From: JBFWUW01 sp050247075
Lineage (GTDB): Bacteria > Planctomycetota > Planctomycetia > Pirellulales > JBFWUW01
DNA length: 64,000 bases
Assembly: GCA_050247075.1 (NCBI GenBank)
Contig: JBFWUW010000002.1
Location: forward strand, 62,001-126,000
Reading direction: 5' to 3'
Below the pieces are notes generated by a model, which saw only the letters and a program-made list of their open reading frames with translations, was not told the origin of the DNA and did not search any database. Both the position numbers and the translations under genes were made by a program. Shown here in pieces: positions 44,078-51,130 of the stretch; position 1 is the first letter of the stretch; each line of letters opens with the position of its first letter.

Positions 44078-46288
44078 GTGAATTTGCCACGTCCATTTCG
44101 CAAGTCGAAAGCTCGCCTGCCACACGCACAAGGGCACATGACTTTTGCCTCGGCCAGCATCGGGCGCAGTCTTACGCGGACGGGCCGTTTGCTGCGGACA
44201 CAAATCTGGATCTGGCCCATCGTGGCCGTGGTGGTGTTGTCGATCGTGGGATTTGGAATGAAGTCGGCGATTGAGTCGACCATGCAGCGCAACATCACGT
44301 CTGCCCTGCAAACGTTGCTGAATGTCGAAGTCGGCATGCTGCAAAACTGGTTTGAAGTGCAAGAGTCAAACGCGGAGCTGTGCGCCAACGACAAAGAGGT
44401 GCGGCAGGCCGTGTTTCAACTGCTGGAACGGTCGGAAGCAAACGCCGCCGCACCGCCCGCCGACCAGGCTGCCGTGCAAAAGCAACTTCGGGCCGCGATC
44501 GGTCCGATCATGTCGTCGCACGGCTATACCTCGTTTTTTGTCGTCGACCGCAAGAAACGTATCATCGCCACCGATTCTGACGAACTGCTGGGCCAACAAG
44601 ACGTCCCAGAGTATGAATCTTTCCTGACCATGGCCTTGGCCGGAGAGACCACGGTCTCTCCCCCTTTTCCCAGCGTAGGGACGATGAAAGACCAATTTGG
44701 CCGGATGCGCACGGGCGTACCGGTCATGGCGGTCTGCGCCCCGATCCGCGATGAAAGCTTTCAAGTGGTTGGAGCGCTGGCGCTGCGGCTCCAGCCGGAA
44801 CAAAAGTTCACAAAGATTCTGCAACTTGGCCAGATTGGCAAGACGGGCGAAACTTACGCCTTCGACAAATCGGGATTGATGGTCTCGAACAGCAGATTCG
44901 ATCACGACTTGATCCTGTCGGGCTTGCTGCCGGACCACGACTACGCCCATTCAATCTTGAGCATCCAAGTCCGCGACCCCGGCGGCGACATGACAGCGGG
45001 ATACCGTCCGGCGGTGCGCCGCGCGGAACAGCCATTGACGCGAATGGCCCTGGCGGCGTCCGCCGGCGAACCGGGGATCGACGTCGATGGCTACCGGGAC
45101 TATCGGGGAGTGCTCGTGGTGGGTGTTTGGACCTGGCTGCCCAAGTATGGACTGGGTGTGGCCACGGAGGTTGACGCGGCGGAGGCCTATCGCCCGCTGA
45201 CGATCTTGCAGCGCACTTTTTTCGGCATGTTTGCATTATTGGGGGCCACTTCGGCAGCCATCTTTGTGTTCACGGTGGTCGTGGCAAGGCTGCGCCGCGA
45301 CGCGCAACGTTCCGCCGTCGAAGCCAAGCAACTTGGGCAGTACAAGCTGGAGGACAAGCTGGGATCGGGCGGCATGGGCGTGGTCTACAAGGGGCGGCAT
45401 GCCATGCTCCGCCGTCCGACGGCGATCAAACTGCTCGATATCGACAAGGTCGATGAAACCTCGATTGGACGCTTTGAGCGCGAGGTGCAAATCACTTGCC
45501 AGCTCAACCACCCCAATACCATCGCCATTTACGACTACGGACGGACGGCCGAAGGCGTCTTCTACTATGCCATGGAGTTCTTGGACGGCATCGACCTGCA
45601 GCAACTGGTGGAACGCTACGGCCCGCAGCCCGAGGGCCGGGTGATTCGCATTTTGCTGCAAATCTGCGGATCCTTGTTCGAGGCCCATTCACAAGGCATG
45701 GTCCATCGCGATATCAAACCGGCCAACCTTATGCTCAACCGCCGCGGCGGCGAGCCCGACGTGGTCAAAGTGTTGGACTTTGGCCTGGTGAAGGCCCTCG
45801 ACGACGAAAAGAGTGGGCAAGGATCGGAAGGGCTGACCGGCACGCCGCTGTACATGTCGCCCGAGGCGATCCAAACGCCGATGAGCGTCGATCATCGCAG
45901 TGACTTGTACGCCGTCGGCGCCGTGGGCTATTTCTTGCTGACCGGCAAGCCGGTATTTGAGGCCCGCAGCGTGGTTGAACTGTGCCAGAAGCATGTTGAT
46001 GCCGTACCGGAACCGCCGTCGCAGCGGCTGGGCCGGCCGATTTCGGCCGAGGTGGAAAGCGCGCTGCTGGCTTGTCTGGACAAATCGCGGGCCAAGCGTC
46101 CGCAAACAGCCCGCGACCTGGCACAACTGCTGGCCCGCTCACCTGCCGCGGGCACATGGACGGTGGAACAGGCCGATGTCTGGTGGGGCCGCCACGAACG
46201 GGGCACTTCGCCTTCCGCCGACACCGGCCAGCAACCAGCTACTGCCGCGCGAATACACGAACAGACAATGGCACACGGCAGCGATTGA
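44078..46288 (+). CDS. Membrane Ser/Thr kinase with extracytoplasmic Cache-like sensor
   Basis: 736 residues from GTG 44078 (AGAAGGG 8 bases upstream; an ATG at 44138 is possible). Membrane helix 1 at about 43-61, then a ~320-residue extracytoplasmic domain resembling a double Cache sensor (GYTSFFVVDRKKRIIATD, GLMVSNSRFD, WLPKYGLGVATEVD), helix 2 near 385-405, then a Hanks-type kinase: GSGGMGVVYKG, AIKLLDID (Lys), HRDIKPANLM, DFGLVKAL, GTPLYMSPEA, and a Pro/Thr-rich tail. All catalytic residues are present. Cache domains are usual on histidine kinases and chemoreceptors; pairing with a Ser/Thr kinase is typical of planctomycetes and some others. Ligand unknown. Confidence 0.9.
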   Translation: MNLPRPFRKSKARLPHAQGHMTFASASIGRSLTRTGRLLRTQIWIWPIVAVVVLSIVGFGMKSAIESTMQRNITSALQTLLNVEVGMLQNWFEVQESNAELCANDKEVRQAVFQLLERSEANAAAPPADQAAVQKQLRAAIGPIMSSHGYTSFFVVDRKKRIIATDSDELLGQQDVPEYESFLTMALAGETTVSPPFPSVGTMKDQFGRMRTGVPVMAVCAPIRDESFQVVGALALRLQPEQKFTKILQLGQIGKTGETYAFDKSGLMVSNSRFDHDLILSGLLPDHDYAHSILSIQVRDPGGDMTAGYRPAVRRAEQPLTRMALAASAGEPGIDVDGYRDYRGVLVVGVWTWLPKYGLGVATEVDAAEAYRPLTILQRTFFGMFALLGATSAAIFVFTVVVARLRRDAQRSAVEAKQLGQYKLEDKLGSGGMGVVYKGRHAMLRRPTAIKLLDIDKVDETSIGRFEREVQITCQLNHPNTIAIYDYGRTAEGVFYYAMEFLDGIDLQQLVERYGPQPEGRVIRILLQICGSLFEAHSQGMVHRDIKPANLMLNRRGGEPDVVKVLDFGLVKALDDEKSGQGSEGLTGTPLYMSPEAIQTPMSVDHRSDLYAVGAVGYFLLTGKPVFEARSVVELCQKHVDAVPEPPSQRLGRPISAEVESALLACLDKSRAKRPQTARDLAQLLARSPAAGTWTVEQADVWWGRHERGTSPSADTGQQPATAARIHEQTMAHGSD

Positions 46289-46357
46289 GCACTTCGCGGT
46301 TGGGTCAACAAGCGCGCGAGCGGAAGAATTTGGTATAACAAGCCGCGAAGGAATTGG

Positions 46358-46440
46358 CCCGAAATAACTTCGTCATAAACCCCCTCTCCCACTGGGAGAG
46401 GGCAGGGAGAGGGGAAACAATACGCCGAAGTTATTCCGGG
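46358..46440. repeat. Nested inverted repeat with CCCTCTCCC hairpin
   Basis: Outer arms CCCGAAATAACTTCG (46358-46372) and CGAAGTTATTCCGGG (46426-46440) pair with one mismatch. Inside, CCCTCTCCC (46382-46390) pairs with GGGAGAGGG (46394-46402) or alternatively with a second copy at 46405-46413. The CCCTCTCCC/GGGAGAGGG motif is a widespread bacterial intergenic repeat. It lies 70 bases past the kinase stop and about 50 before the HEAT gene. Confidence 0.7.
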
Positions 46441-46492
46441 TCAGTTCCTAAGGTTGGAGCAGCAAAATCCATATGGCCATAGCGGCAATTTC

Positions 46493-47188
46493 ATGAAAAC
46501 TCGGCTGGCAATTCTGGTGGGGTTGATCTTTGCCGGCGTGGGGGGCTTCCTGGCCTGGCGAGCCTGGTCGGTTGATCCGAACGAACCTATTTACGGCGGC
46601 AAACGGCTGAGCGTCTGGATCGGCGAGTTGGATTCCAAGTCGGGGGAGCGCCAACAAGCAGCGCTCTCAGCCATCAAGCACATGGGCCCCTACGCAAAGG
46701 ATGCCGTGCCGGCCCTGACGGAACTGCTCGACTCGGACTTGCCCGGCACGCGCGACATGGCGGTACAGGCCCTGGGATCGATCGGCCCGGATGCCGCCTC
46801 GGCGGCCCCTAAGCTCATTGCCATGCTTCCCACGGCCAACGAGCGGTTGTATGGGTTTCTAGCCAGTTCGCTGTCGCGGCTGGGACCGGCGGCCAGGCCG
46901 GCGGCACCCAACTTCATGGCCGCATTGCTTTCGGACACGGCACCCGTTAGGGAAGCTGCGTTTTCGGCGCTGGTGATCCTGGGCCCGGTCGTGCTGCCCG
47001 AAGTCCGAGAGGCGTTGGAAAGCCCCAACCCGTTGTTGCGGGCCCGGGCAGCCTCTGTCTTGGCGGCGATAGGCGATCCCGCCCGCCCGGCGCTGCCTGA
47101 GTTGGAAAAGCTGCTCGAGGATCCCGACGACCTGGTACGGCGTTCCGCGGCGCAGGCAATCGAACAGTTCAAGCGGGATGCGCACTGA
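46493..47188 (+). CDS. Membrane-anchored HEAT-repeat protein
   Basis: 231 residues. One N-terminal membrane helix (about 4-22, AILVGLIFAGVGGFLAW), then a short linker and roughly five HEAT/PBS-lyase-type repeats of about 36 residues (A-V-P-A-L-T-E-L-L, A-P-K-L-I-A-M-L, A-P-N-F-M-A-A-L-L, ending with RPALPELEKLLEDPDDLVRRSAAQAIEQF). Such repeats bind other proteins. The repeats probably face the periplasm. ATG 46493 is chosen to start at the helix; the upstream site is poor. Specific partner unknown. Confidence 0.85.
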   Translation: MKTRLAILVGLIFAGVGGFLAWRAWSVDPNEPIYGGKRLSVWIGELDSKSGERQQAALSAIKHMGPYAKDAVPALTELLDSDLPGTRDMAVQALGSIGPDAASAAPKLIAMLPTANERLYGFLASSLSRLGPAARPAAPNFMAALLSDTAPVREAAFSALVILGPVVLPEVREALESPNPLLRARAASVLAAIGDPARPALPELEKLLEDPDDLVRRSAAQAIEQFKRDAH

Positions 47189-47296
47189 GGCGGTAACCGG
47201 CTAAATGGCATCGGCGTGGATGGGCCGACCAGGTGCACGACTGCCGCTGATTTGGCCTGCCAAGACTCATCAGGAGCCTCCGCGGGCAGAGCCAAC

Positions 47297-47551
47297 TCAA
47301 AAGCCCGGCATGGGGAAGCCGAAGTCGCGGGCGTTCCAAATGGGACCGCCGCCGTAGCCATAGCCAGCGCTGACCCCGCGGCGATTGCGGTTCTTGTACA
47401 AATAGTACATGTAAGCGTTGGCCCGCGCCGCCGACATGCCGTTGGGGCCACTCTGCGTCAGGCCGCGATTGCGATTGTTGCCGGCCAGTGCGGGCAGGGC
47501 CAACATCGCCAACAAACCAACCACCATCAAGCCCATCATCGCGCGACGCAT
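47297..47551 (-). CDS. Small secreted Asn/Arg/Gly/Tyr-rich protein
   Basis: 84 residues. A strong signal peptide (MRRAMMGLMVVGLLAMLALPALA) precedes a 60-residue mature chain rich in Asn, Arg, Gly and Tyr (GNNRNRGL, YMYYLYKNRNRRG, YGYGGG) and ending in FPMPGF. Start ATG 47551 is fixed by an excellent AAGGAGG 8 bases upstream; a longer open frame to 47626 lacks one. No family recognised. High-quality translation start and small size suggest an abundant envelope or matrix protein. Stand-alone. Confidence 0.75.
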   Translation of the reverse strand: MRRAMMGLMVVGLLAMLALPALAGNNRNRGLTQSGPNGMSAARANAYMYYLYKNRNRRGVSAGYGYGGGPIWNARDFGFPMPGF

Positions 47552-47650
47552 GGTGCAACCTCCTTCGGAGAAACGGCGAACAGAATCCGCTATTTCGACG
47601 TTAGTTAGAGCCAGACGGGGAAGCAAGCAAAATGGGGAGGAAGTCTTCGG

Positions 47651-47671
47651 TTTTCGGTTTTCAGTTTTCAG
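47651..47671 (+). repeat. Heptamer array (TTTTCRG x3)
   Basis: TTTTCGG, TTTTCAG, TTTTCAG in exact seven-base phase, in the gap between the small secreted protein start and the dioxygenase stop. Same unit as at 49565 and, inverted, at 54622. Confidence 0.6.
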
Positions 47672-47699
47672 GAAATGTTCCGTTTGGAAGAGTACAAAA

Positions 47700-47731
47700 A
47701 GCTGATGCCTGACAGCTTCTCCGCTGACAGC
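47700..47731 (+). repeat. 32-bp dispersed repeat, copy 1
   Basis: Begins AGCTGATGCCTGACAG and ends TCCGCTGACAGC. It matches the copy at 49609-49640 at 29 of 32 positions. A TTCATCCTTTCC-type pyrimidine stretch follows at once (47731-47760). Confidence 0.65.
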
Positions 47732-47760
47732 CTTTCGCCTTTCGCCTTCATCCTTTCCCC

Positions 47761-48423
47761 CTATCCTTCCGGTGTAAATCCCAGCACGATGTCGAAGGTG
47801 GCCGCCAGCTCACCGGTCTTGGAACCAGGCAGGGGCTGAAAGTCGATGGTCACGGAATCGCGGGCGGCCGCGTCGCGGATGCCGCGATAGACGCCGTCGC
47901 GCTCGTTGCGCGGCTCGCCGCGAATATAGCACTGGGTATTCAGCAGATCACGGCGGCCTTGCTTCACCTTGACATGGATATGCGGCGTGCGTCCCGGATA
48001 GGGAACTGGCTTGATCGTGCGGAAGTAGTACTCGCCCGTGGGGCTGGTGAGAAATCGCCCGAACCCCTGGAAGTTCTGATCGCGCTGGCGTTTGCCGCTG
48101 TCGCCGGTATGCAAGTAGACGCCGCGATGATCGACCTGCCAAATTTCCACCTGGACACCGCTGACCGGGTCGCCATTAGCGTCCAAAATCTTGCCGGTAA
48201 GATGCGTGATCTCGCCCGTGGCGGCGGTCTCGCCCGCGTTCACCCGTACCAGATCGTTGTCGGTGTCGAGCGGCAAATGATCCGGGTAAAACGGCCCCTC
48301 TGTCTGCTCTGGCGTGCGGGTCCGTTCCTCAGCCAACACCGTCGAAGCGAGCAGCGCCGCGGCACCGCCAGCCAACGTGCCCAAAAACTCACGACGCCTG
48401 GCAACCGCGATAGGATGGCTCAT
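47761..48423 (-). CDS. Intradiol ring-cleavage dioxygenase, Tat-exported
   Basis: 220 residues. Tat-like leader (A-R-R-R-E-F-L-G then Ala/Leu-rich to about residue 30). The dioxygenase core shows the non-heme Fe(III) ligands: Tyr in HRGVYLHTGD, Tyr in TGEYYFRTIKP, and His-x-His in GRTPHIHVKV, as in protocatechuate 3,4-dioxygenase and related enzymes. The TEGPFYPDHLP start is typical of the single-chain exported subgroup common in planctomycetes. Substrate may be an aromatic diol or something else; no aromatic pathway genes are near. ATG 48423 is chosen; an upstream frame reaches 48525. Confidence 0.9.
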   Translation of the reverse strand: MSHPIAVARRREFLGTLAGGAAALLASTVLAEERTRTPEQTEGPFYPDHLPLDTDNDLVRVNAGETAATGEITHLTGKILDANGDPVSGVQVEIWQVDHRGVYLHTGDSGKRQRDQNFQGFGRFLTSPTGEYYFRTIKPVPYPGRTPHIHVKVKQGRRDLLNTQCYIRGEPRNERDGVYRGIRDAAARDSVTIDFQPLPGSKTGELAATFDIVLGFTPEG

Positions 48424-48527
48424 ACGACCGTGTCCAAGAGGGAAAAAGGAAATCGCTTGCGCACACGAAACTCCATTCGTCCGATTGTAACGGATCAAGC
48501 AGCCAAATAGCCAGAATATCAACAAAC

Positions 48528-48562
48528 TGGCCCGCCTGGCGGCATATGCGCCAGGCGGGCCA
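48528..48562 (-). terminator. Strong terminator hairpin after the sigma/anti-sigma/PDZ operon
   Basis: TGGCCCGCCTGGCG (48528-48541) pairs perfectly with CGCCAGGCGGGCCA (48549-48562) around a seven-base loop. On the minus strand the stem is followed by GTTTGTTGATATT, T-rich. It lies 34 bases past the PDZ gene's stop, right for an intrinsic terminator. Confidence 0.75.
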
Positions 48563-48595
48563 AAGATGTTGACGGGCCGTGAAATCGCGGCGAGG

Positions 48596-49537
48596 CTACT
48601 CTTGCTTTTCGCCAGTCTCTTTCCGCAAACGCTCGACGGCCTCTTGCAGCCGCTGCAATTCCTTCTGCAATTGCTCGAAGCGCTGGTCCGCGTTGGGAAC
48701 AGGCCGGCCTGGCAGAGGTTGTCCCGGCAAGAACGGCTTCATATTCTCCACATGAATCCGCAAGGGATGCCGGCCCAAGAAGCCTTCGACATGGGTCCGC
48801 ACCTCGGCGGGCAGATCGGCCAGTTTGTCCTCGGTGGCTTCCCAGGTCTGCTCGCCTTGCTTGACCACAACCTTAGCCGGTTCATCTCCTTGTTTGGTAA
48901 CGCTCAGGCTCATGTCGGCCGGCAATGGCGGCAACTTGGCGTGCGCGCCAGGGGGCAGCATCACGCCGGGACCGGGAACGAACATCCGAAACTCGCGGGG
49001 AATTTCGGCGTGTCCCTGACGCCATTTCTCGATCCAATCCCGCCGGGCCTGGGGATCGCCAAAGACTCCGCCGGGAGGCAAAGCGCCGGGCCCCCCCTCG
49101 GGCCGCTTGACGGGCTTAACCGTCACCGAATCGGGCTTTCCGCCGCGCAGCAGGTCAATCGTCAATTCGCCTTCCTGAGCAGACTGCACGGCGTTGACCA
49201 GATCTCGTAGCGACTTCAGCGGCTTGCCGGCCGCGGCTAACAACACATCGTGCTCTTTCAGCCCGGCCTTCTCGGCCGGCGTTTCCTTGACGACCCCGTG
49301 GACAATTAGCCCCTGGTCATCCGGCAAACCCAATTGGGCCCGCAGCGCGGGCGGCAACTCGGCGTCGCACGACAGGCCCAGCCAATAGGCCGGCAACACT
49401 TCGCCATCGTTGGCCGGTTGGGCCGCTGGCGCGTCGTTCTCGTTTTCAGCTTGTGCCCGCGCCGCGGCACCCGTGAATAACATCGCGGCAGCAATGGCGG
49501 AAAGGGCGGTTCGATAAAGAATGGTGCGGAGTTTCAT
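48596..49537 (-). CDS. Periplasmic PDZ-domain protein with C-terminal coiled coil
   Basis: 313 residues. Signal peptide to about residue 29 (AARAQA). A PDZ domain spans about 52-145 (YWLGLSCDAEL, GLIVHGVVKETPAEKAGLKEHDVLLAAAGKPL, RDLVNAVQ, LTIDLLRGG). No protease domain is attached, so it is a binding module. After a Pro/Gly-rich middle the last 35 residues form a heptad coiled coil (RFEQLQKELQRLQEAVERL). AGGA precedes ATG 49537. It is the third gene after an ECF sigma factor and its putative anti-sigma factor, suggesting a role in envelope-stress sensing. Confidence 0.87.
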   Translation of the reverse strand: MKLRTILYRTALSAIAAAMLFTGAAARAQAENENDAPAAQPANDGEVLPAYWLGLSCDAELPPALRAQLGLPDDQGLIVHGVVKETPAEKAGLKEHDVLLAAAGKPLKSLRDLVNAVQSAQEGELTIDLLRGGKPDSVTVKPVKRPEGGPGALPPGGVFGDPQARRDWIEKWRQGHAEIPREFRMFVPGPGVMLPPGAHAKLPPLPADMSLSVTKQGDEPAKVVVKQGEQTWEATEDKLADLPAEVRTHVEGFLGRHPLRIHVENMKPFLPGQPLPGRPVPNADQRFEQLQKELQRLQEAVERLRKETGEKQE

Positions 49538-49564
49538 GGCAACGATCCTGGGGTGGAAGGGGAG

Positions 49565-49592
49565 TTTTCAGTTTTCAGTGTTCGGTGTTCAA
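49565..49592 (+). repeat. Heptamer array (TTTTCAG-like x4)
   Basis: TTTTCAG, TTTTCAG, TGTTCGG, TGTTCAA in seven-base phase, between the PDZ gene's start and the anti-sigma gene's stop, inside the operon. Confidence 0.6.
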
Positions 49593-49608
49593 ACTGGAAG
49601 TGCAAAAA

Positions 49609-49640
49609 AGCTGATGGCTGACTGCTTCTCCGCTGACGGC
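49609..49640 (+). repeat. 32-bp dispersed repeat, copy 2
   Basis: Begins AGCTGATGGCTGACTG and ends TCCGCTGACGGC. Nearly identical to 47700-47731 and to the inverted copy at 51033-51064. It is within the sigma-factor operon, just past the anti-sigma stop. Confidence 0.65.
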
Positions 49641-49648
49641 TTTTCTTT

Positions 49649-50365
49649 CTACTGAAATTCTCCGACATAGCGCACGTCCATTTGATCGACGGGAAGAACC
49701 AGCCGGCGGCCGTCTTGCAGATCAAAGGGGACGAATTGCCGCGATTGCCGGACCTGGTGCCCGGTGCGCCGCAGTTCTCGAATCACCTCGGGTGGAACGC
49801 TGTTAGGACGGCTATCGAACAAAGATGCGTCGAATCGGTCCGAGGAGACGAAAGGAACGGACAACGAGTCGTTGCCGTCGCTGGTCAACAAGACAGTGCC
49901 ATCGGCCAAGACAGTGCCATCGGCCAAGGCAGCGCCATCGGCCAAGTCGGCGTTGTTTCTCGGCACGGAGGGCGAGGAACGGGCGACCGCGGGCGGGGCT
50001 GTTCCGATCCCACCCGGCTCTGCTTCGCCGCGAAACAGCCAACTCAGGCCAAATGCCGCCAGAAAACTGGCCGCCATCGCCAAACAAAGCCGCAGCCGTT
50101 CGCCCGCGCGGTTGCGCGTCGCCAACTGCACGGGGACCGCCGCGGATGCATCGCCGCGGAGATCGCCCGCCTCGACTGCTTGCCGCGAGAATCGGCGAAA
50201 CTCTTGCGCCTCGAGCAAGGCCACGGCACAGTGTCGCCAGCCCTCGGGCCGCTCGTCCAACGAGGCCAACAACTGCCGGCGCTGGTCCTCTGGCAGCTCG
50301 CCATCGGCCAACAGGTCGTACAGCCGTTGTTCTTCGGGGGTCTTGTGCTTTTGCCAGTCGTTCAT
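49649..50365 (-). CDS. Putative transmembrane anti-sigma factor
   Basis: 238 residues. Cytoplasmic N-terminal helical domain of about 95 residues (LYDLLADGELPEDQRRQLLASLDERPEGW, RHCAVALLEAQ), one membrane helix near 93-111 (CLAMAASFLAAFGLSWLF), then a periplasmic region with a repeat of L-A-D-G-T-V and a C-terminal domain ending RRLVLPVDQMDVRYVGEF. The DGELPEDQRRQ motif and position right after an ECF sigma gene, with ATGA overlap (50362-50365), support an anti-sigma role. It lacks the zinc-binding Cys/His cluster of the ZAS type. Confidence 0.82.
   Translation of the reverse strand: MNDWQKHKTPEEQRLYDLLADGELPEDQRRQLLASLDERPEGWRHCAVALLEAQEFRRFSRQAVEAGDLRGDASAAVPVQLATRNRAGERLRLCLAMAASFLAAFGLSWLFRGEAEPGGIGTAPPAVARSSPSVPRNNADLADGAALADGTVLADGTVLLTSDGNDSLSVPFVSSDRFDASLFDSRPNSVPPEVIRELRRTGHQVRQSRQFVPFDLQDGRRLVLPVDQMDVRYVGEFQ
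49893..49946. repeat. 18-bp tandem repeat within the anti-sigma gene (3 units)
   Basis: ACAGTGCCATCGGCCAAG occurs at 49893-49910 and 49911-49928, then a variant GCAGCGCCATCGGCCAAG at 49929-49946. In the protein this is a six-residue repeat L-A-D-G-T-V in the periplasmic linker. Multiples of 18 keep the frame, so copy number could vary. Confidence 0.85.
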
Positions 50366-50937
50366 GGTGTCACCTCGGTCACTTCCATAGCCGCCAGTTC
50401 GTCGCGTAGCCGCCCGCGAGCGCGGTGCAGCCGGGCTTCGACAGCGCTATGGCTAACCCCCAAATAGGCGGCTAGTTCGTGGTAGCTCCAATCCTCGGTG
50501 TATTTCAGCAACAGAATCTCGGCATCTCGCGGCGGCAGGCGGCCCAAGGCCTGCCGCACCAGTTTTTGCCGCTCGCCAGCCAGCAGCCACTCCAAGGGAT
50601 CGACCGACCGCGACTGGCCTTCGCGAGGCTGAACCCGATCGGCGTAGCGTTCCGTCAGTTTGCGCCGCCGACCTTGCTTGCGGCGATACAACAGGGCCTG
50701 AATCACCGCCAGCCGGTAGAGCCACGGAGCCACGCGATCGGGCTCAAGCTTGGGATTTTGCTTCACGGCGGCCAGCAACACTTCTTGCAAGACTTCGTCG
50801 ACCGCCTGACGTTCGCCCAGCCGAGCCAGAATGACCGTCCGCATCCACCGCTGGTGCGCAGCAACAGCAGCCGACCAGTCCACGCCTGGCGTGCTGGCCC
50901 CCCTGGCTGCCTCGCGTTTTCCGCGGACTTCAGTCAT
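50362..50937 (-). CDS. ECF-type RNA polymerase sigma factor
   Basis: 191 residues. Region 2 (VILARLGERQAVDEVLQEVLLAAVKQ, then VAPWLYRLAVIQALLYRRKQGRRRK) and region 4 (LPPRDAEILLLKYTEDWSYHELAAYLGVSHSAVEARLHRARGRLR) are both present, which is the ECF architecture. It directs RNA polymerase to an unknown regulon, probably including its own operon. Its stop overlaps the anti-sigma start by four bases, and a PDZ protein follows. The N-terminal 20 residues before region 2 are poorly conserved; start ATG 50937 is the furthest reasonable. Confidence 0.9.
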   Translation of the reverse strand: MTEVRGKREAARGASTPGVDWSAAVAAHQRWMRTVILARLGERQAVDEVLQEVLLAAVKQNPKLEPDRVAPWLYRLAVIQALLYRRKQGRRRKLTERYADRVQPREGQSRSVDPLEWLLAGERQKLVRQALGRLPPRDAEILLLKYTEDWSYHELAAYLGVSHSAVEARLHRARGRLRDELAAMEVTEVTP

Positions 50938-51032
50938 GGCTAACAGATAGTTGCCGCTGGCGGAACAATCTTGCGGTGGTGCTGTCTCATTTTAGAGGAT
51001 TTATGCCGATAGTGGCATTCCGCCCGGAAAAA

Positions 51033-51064
51033 GCCGTCAGCGGAGAAGCTATCAGCCATCAGCT
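51033..51064 (-). repeat. 32-bp dispersed repeat, copy 3 (inverted)
   Basis: On the minus strand it begins AGCTGATGGCTGATAG, with two mismatches to the 49609 copy. It lies upstream of the sigma gene, and a TTCATCCTTTCCC stretch follows at 51100-51120. Confidence 0.65.
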
Positions 51065-51130
51065 TCCGGCAAATGGCCCAGCGGAATTAGCCATCCGGCT
51101 TTCATCCTTCATCCTTTCCCTCGGCGTCCT

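Noticed and set aside
43168..44274. 368-codon plus-strand frame across the desaturase and its upstream region
   Set aside because: Antisense to the desaturase His boxes and overlapping the real kinase start; low-complexity product.
49893..49946. CRISPR-like direct repeats
   Set aside because: Units are adjacent without spacers and in frame within a gene, so it is a coding tandem repeat.
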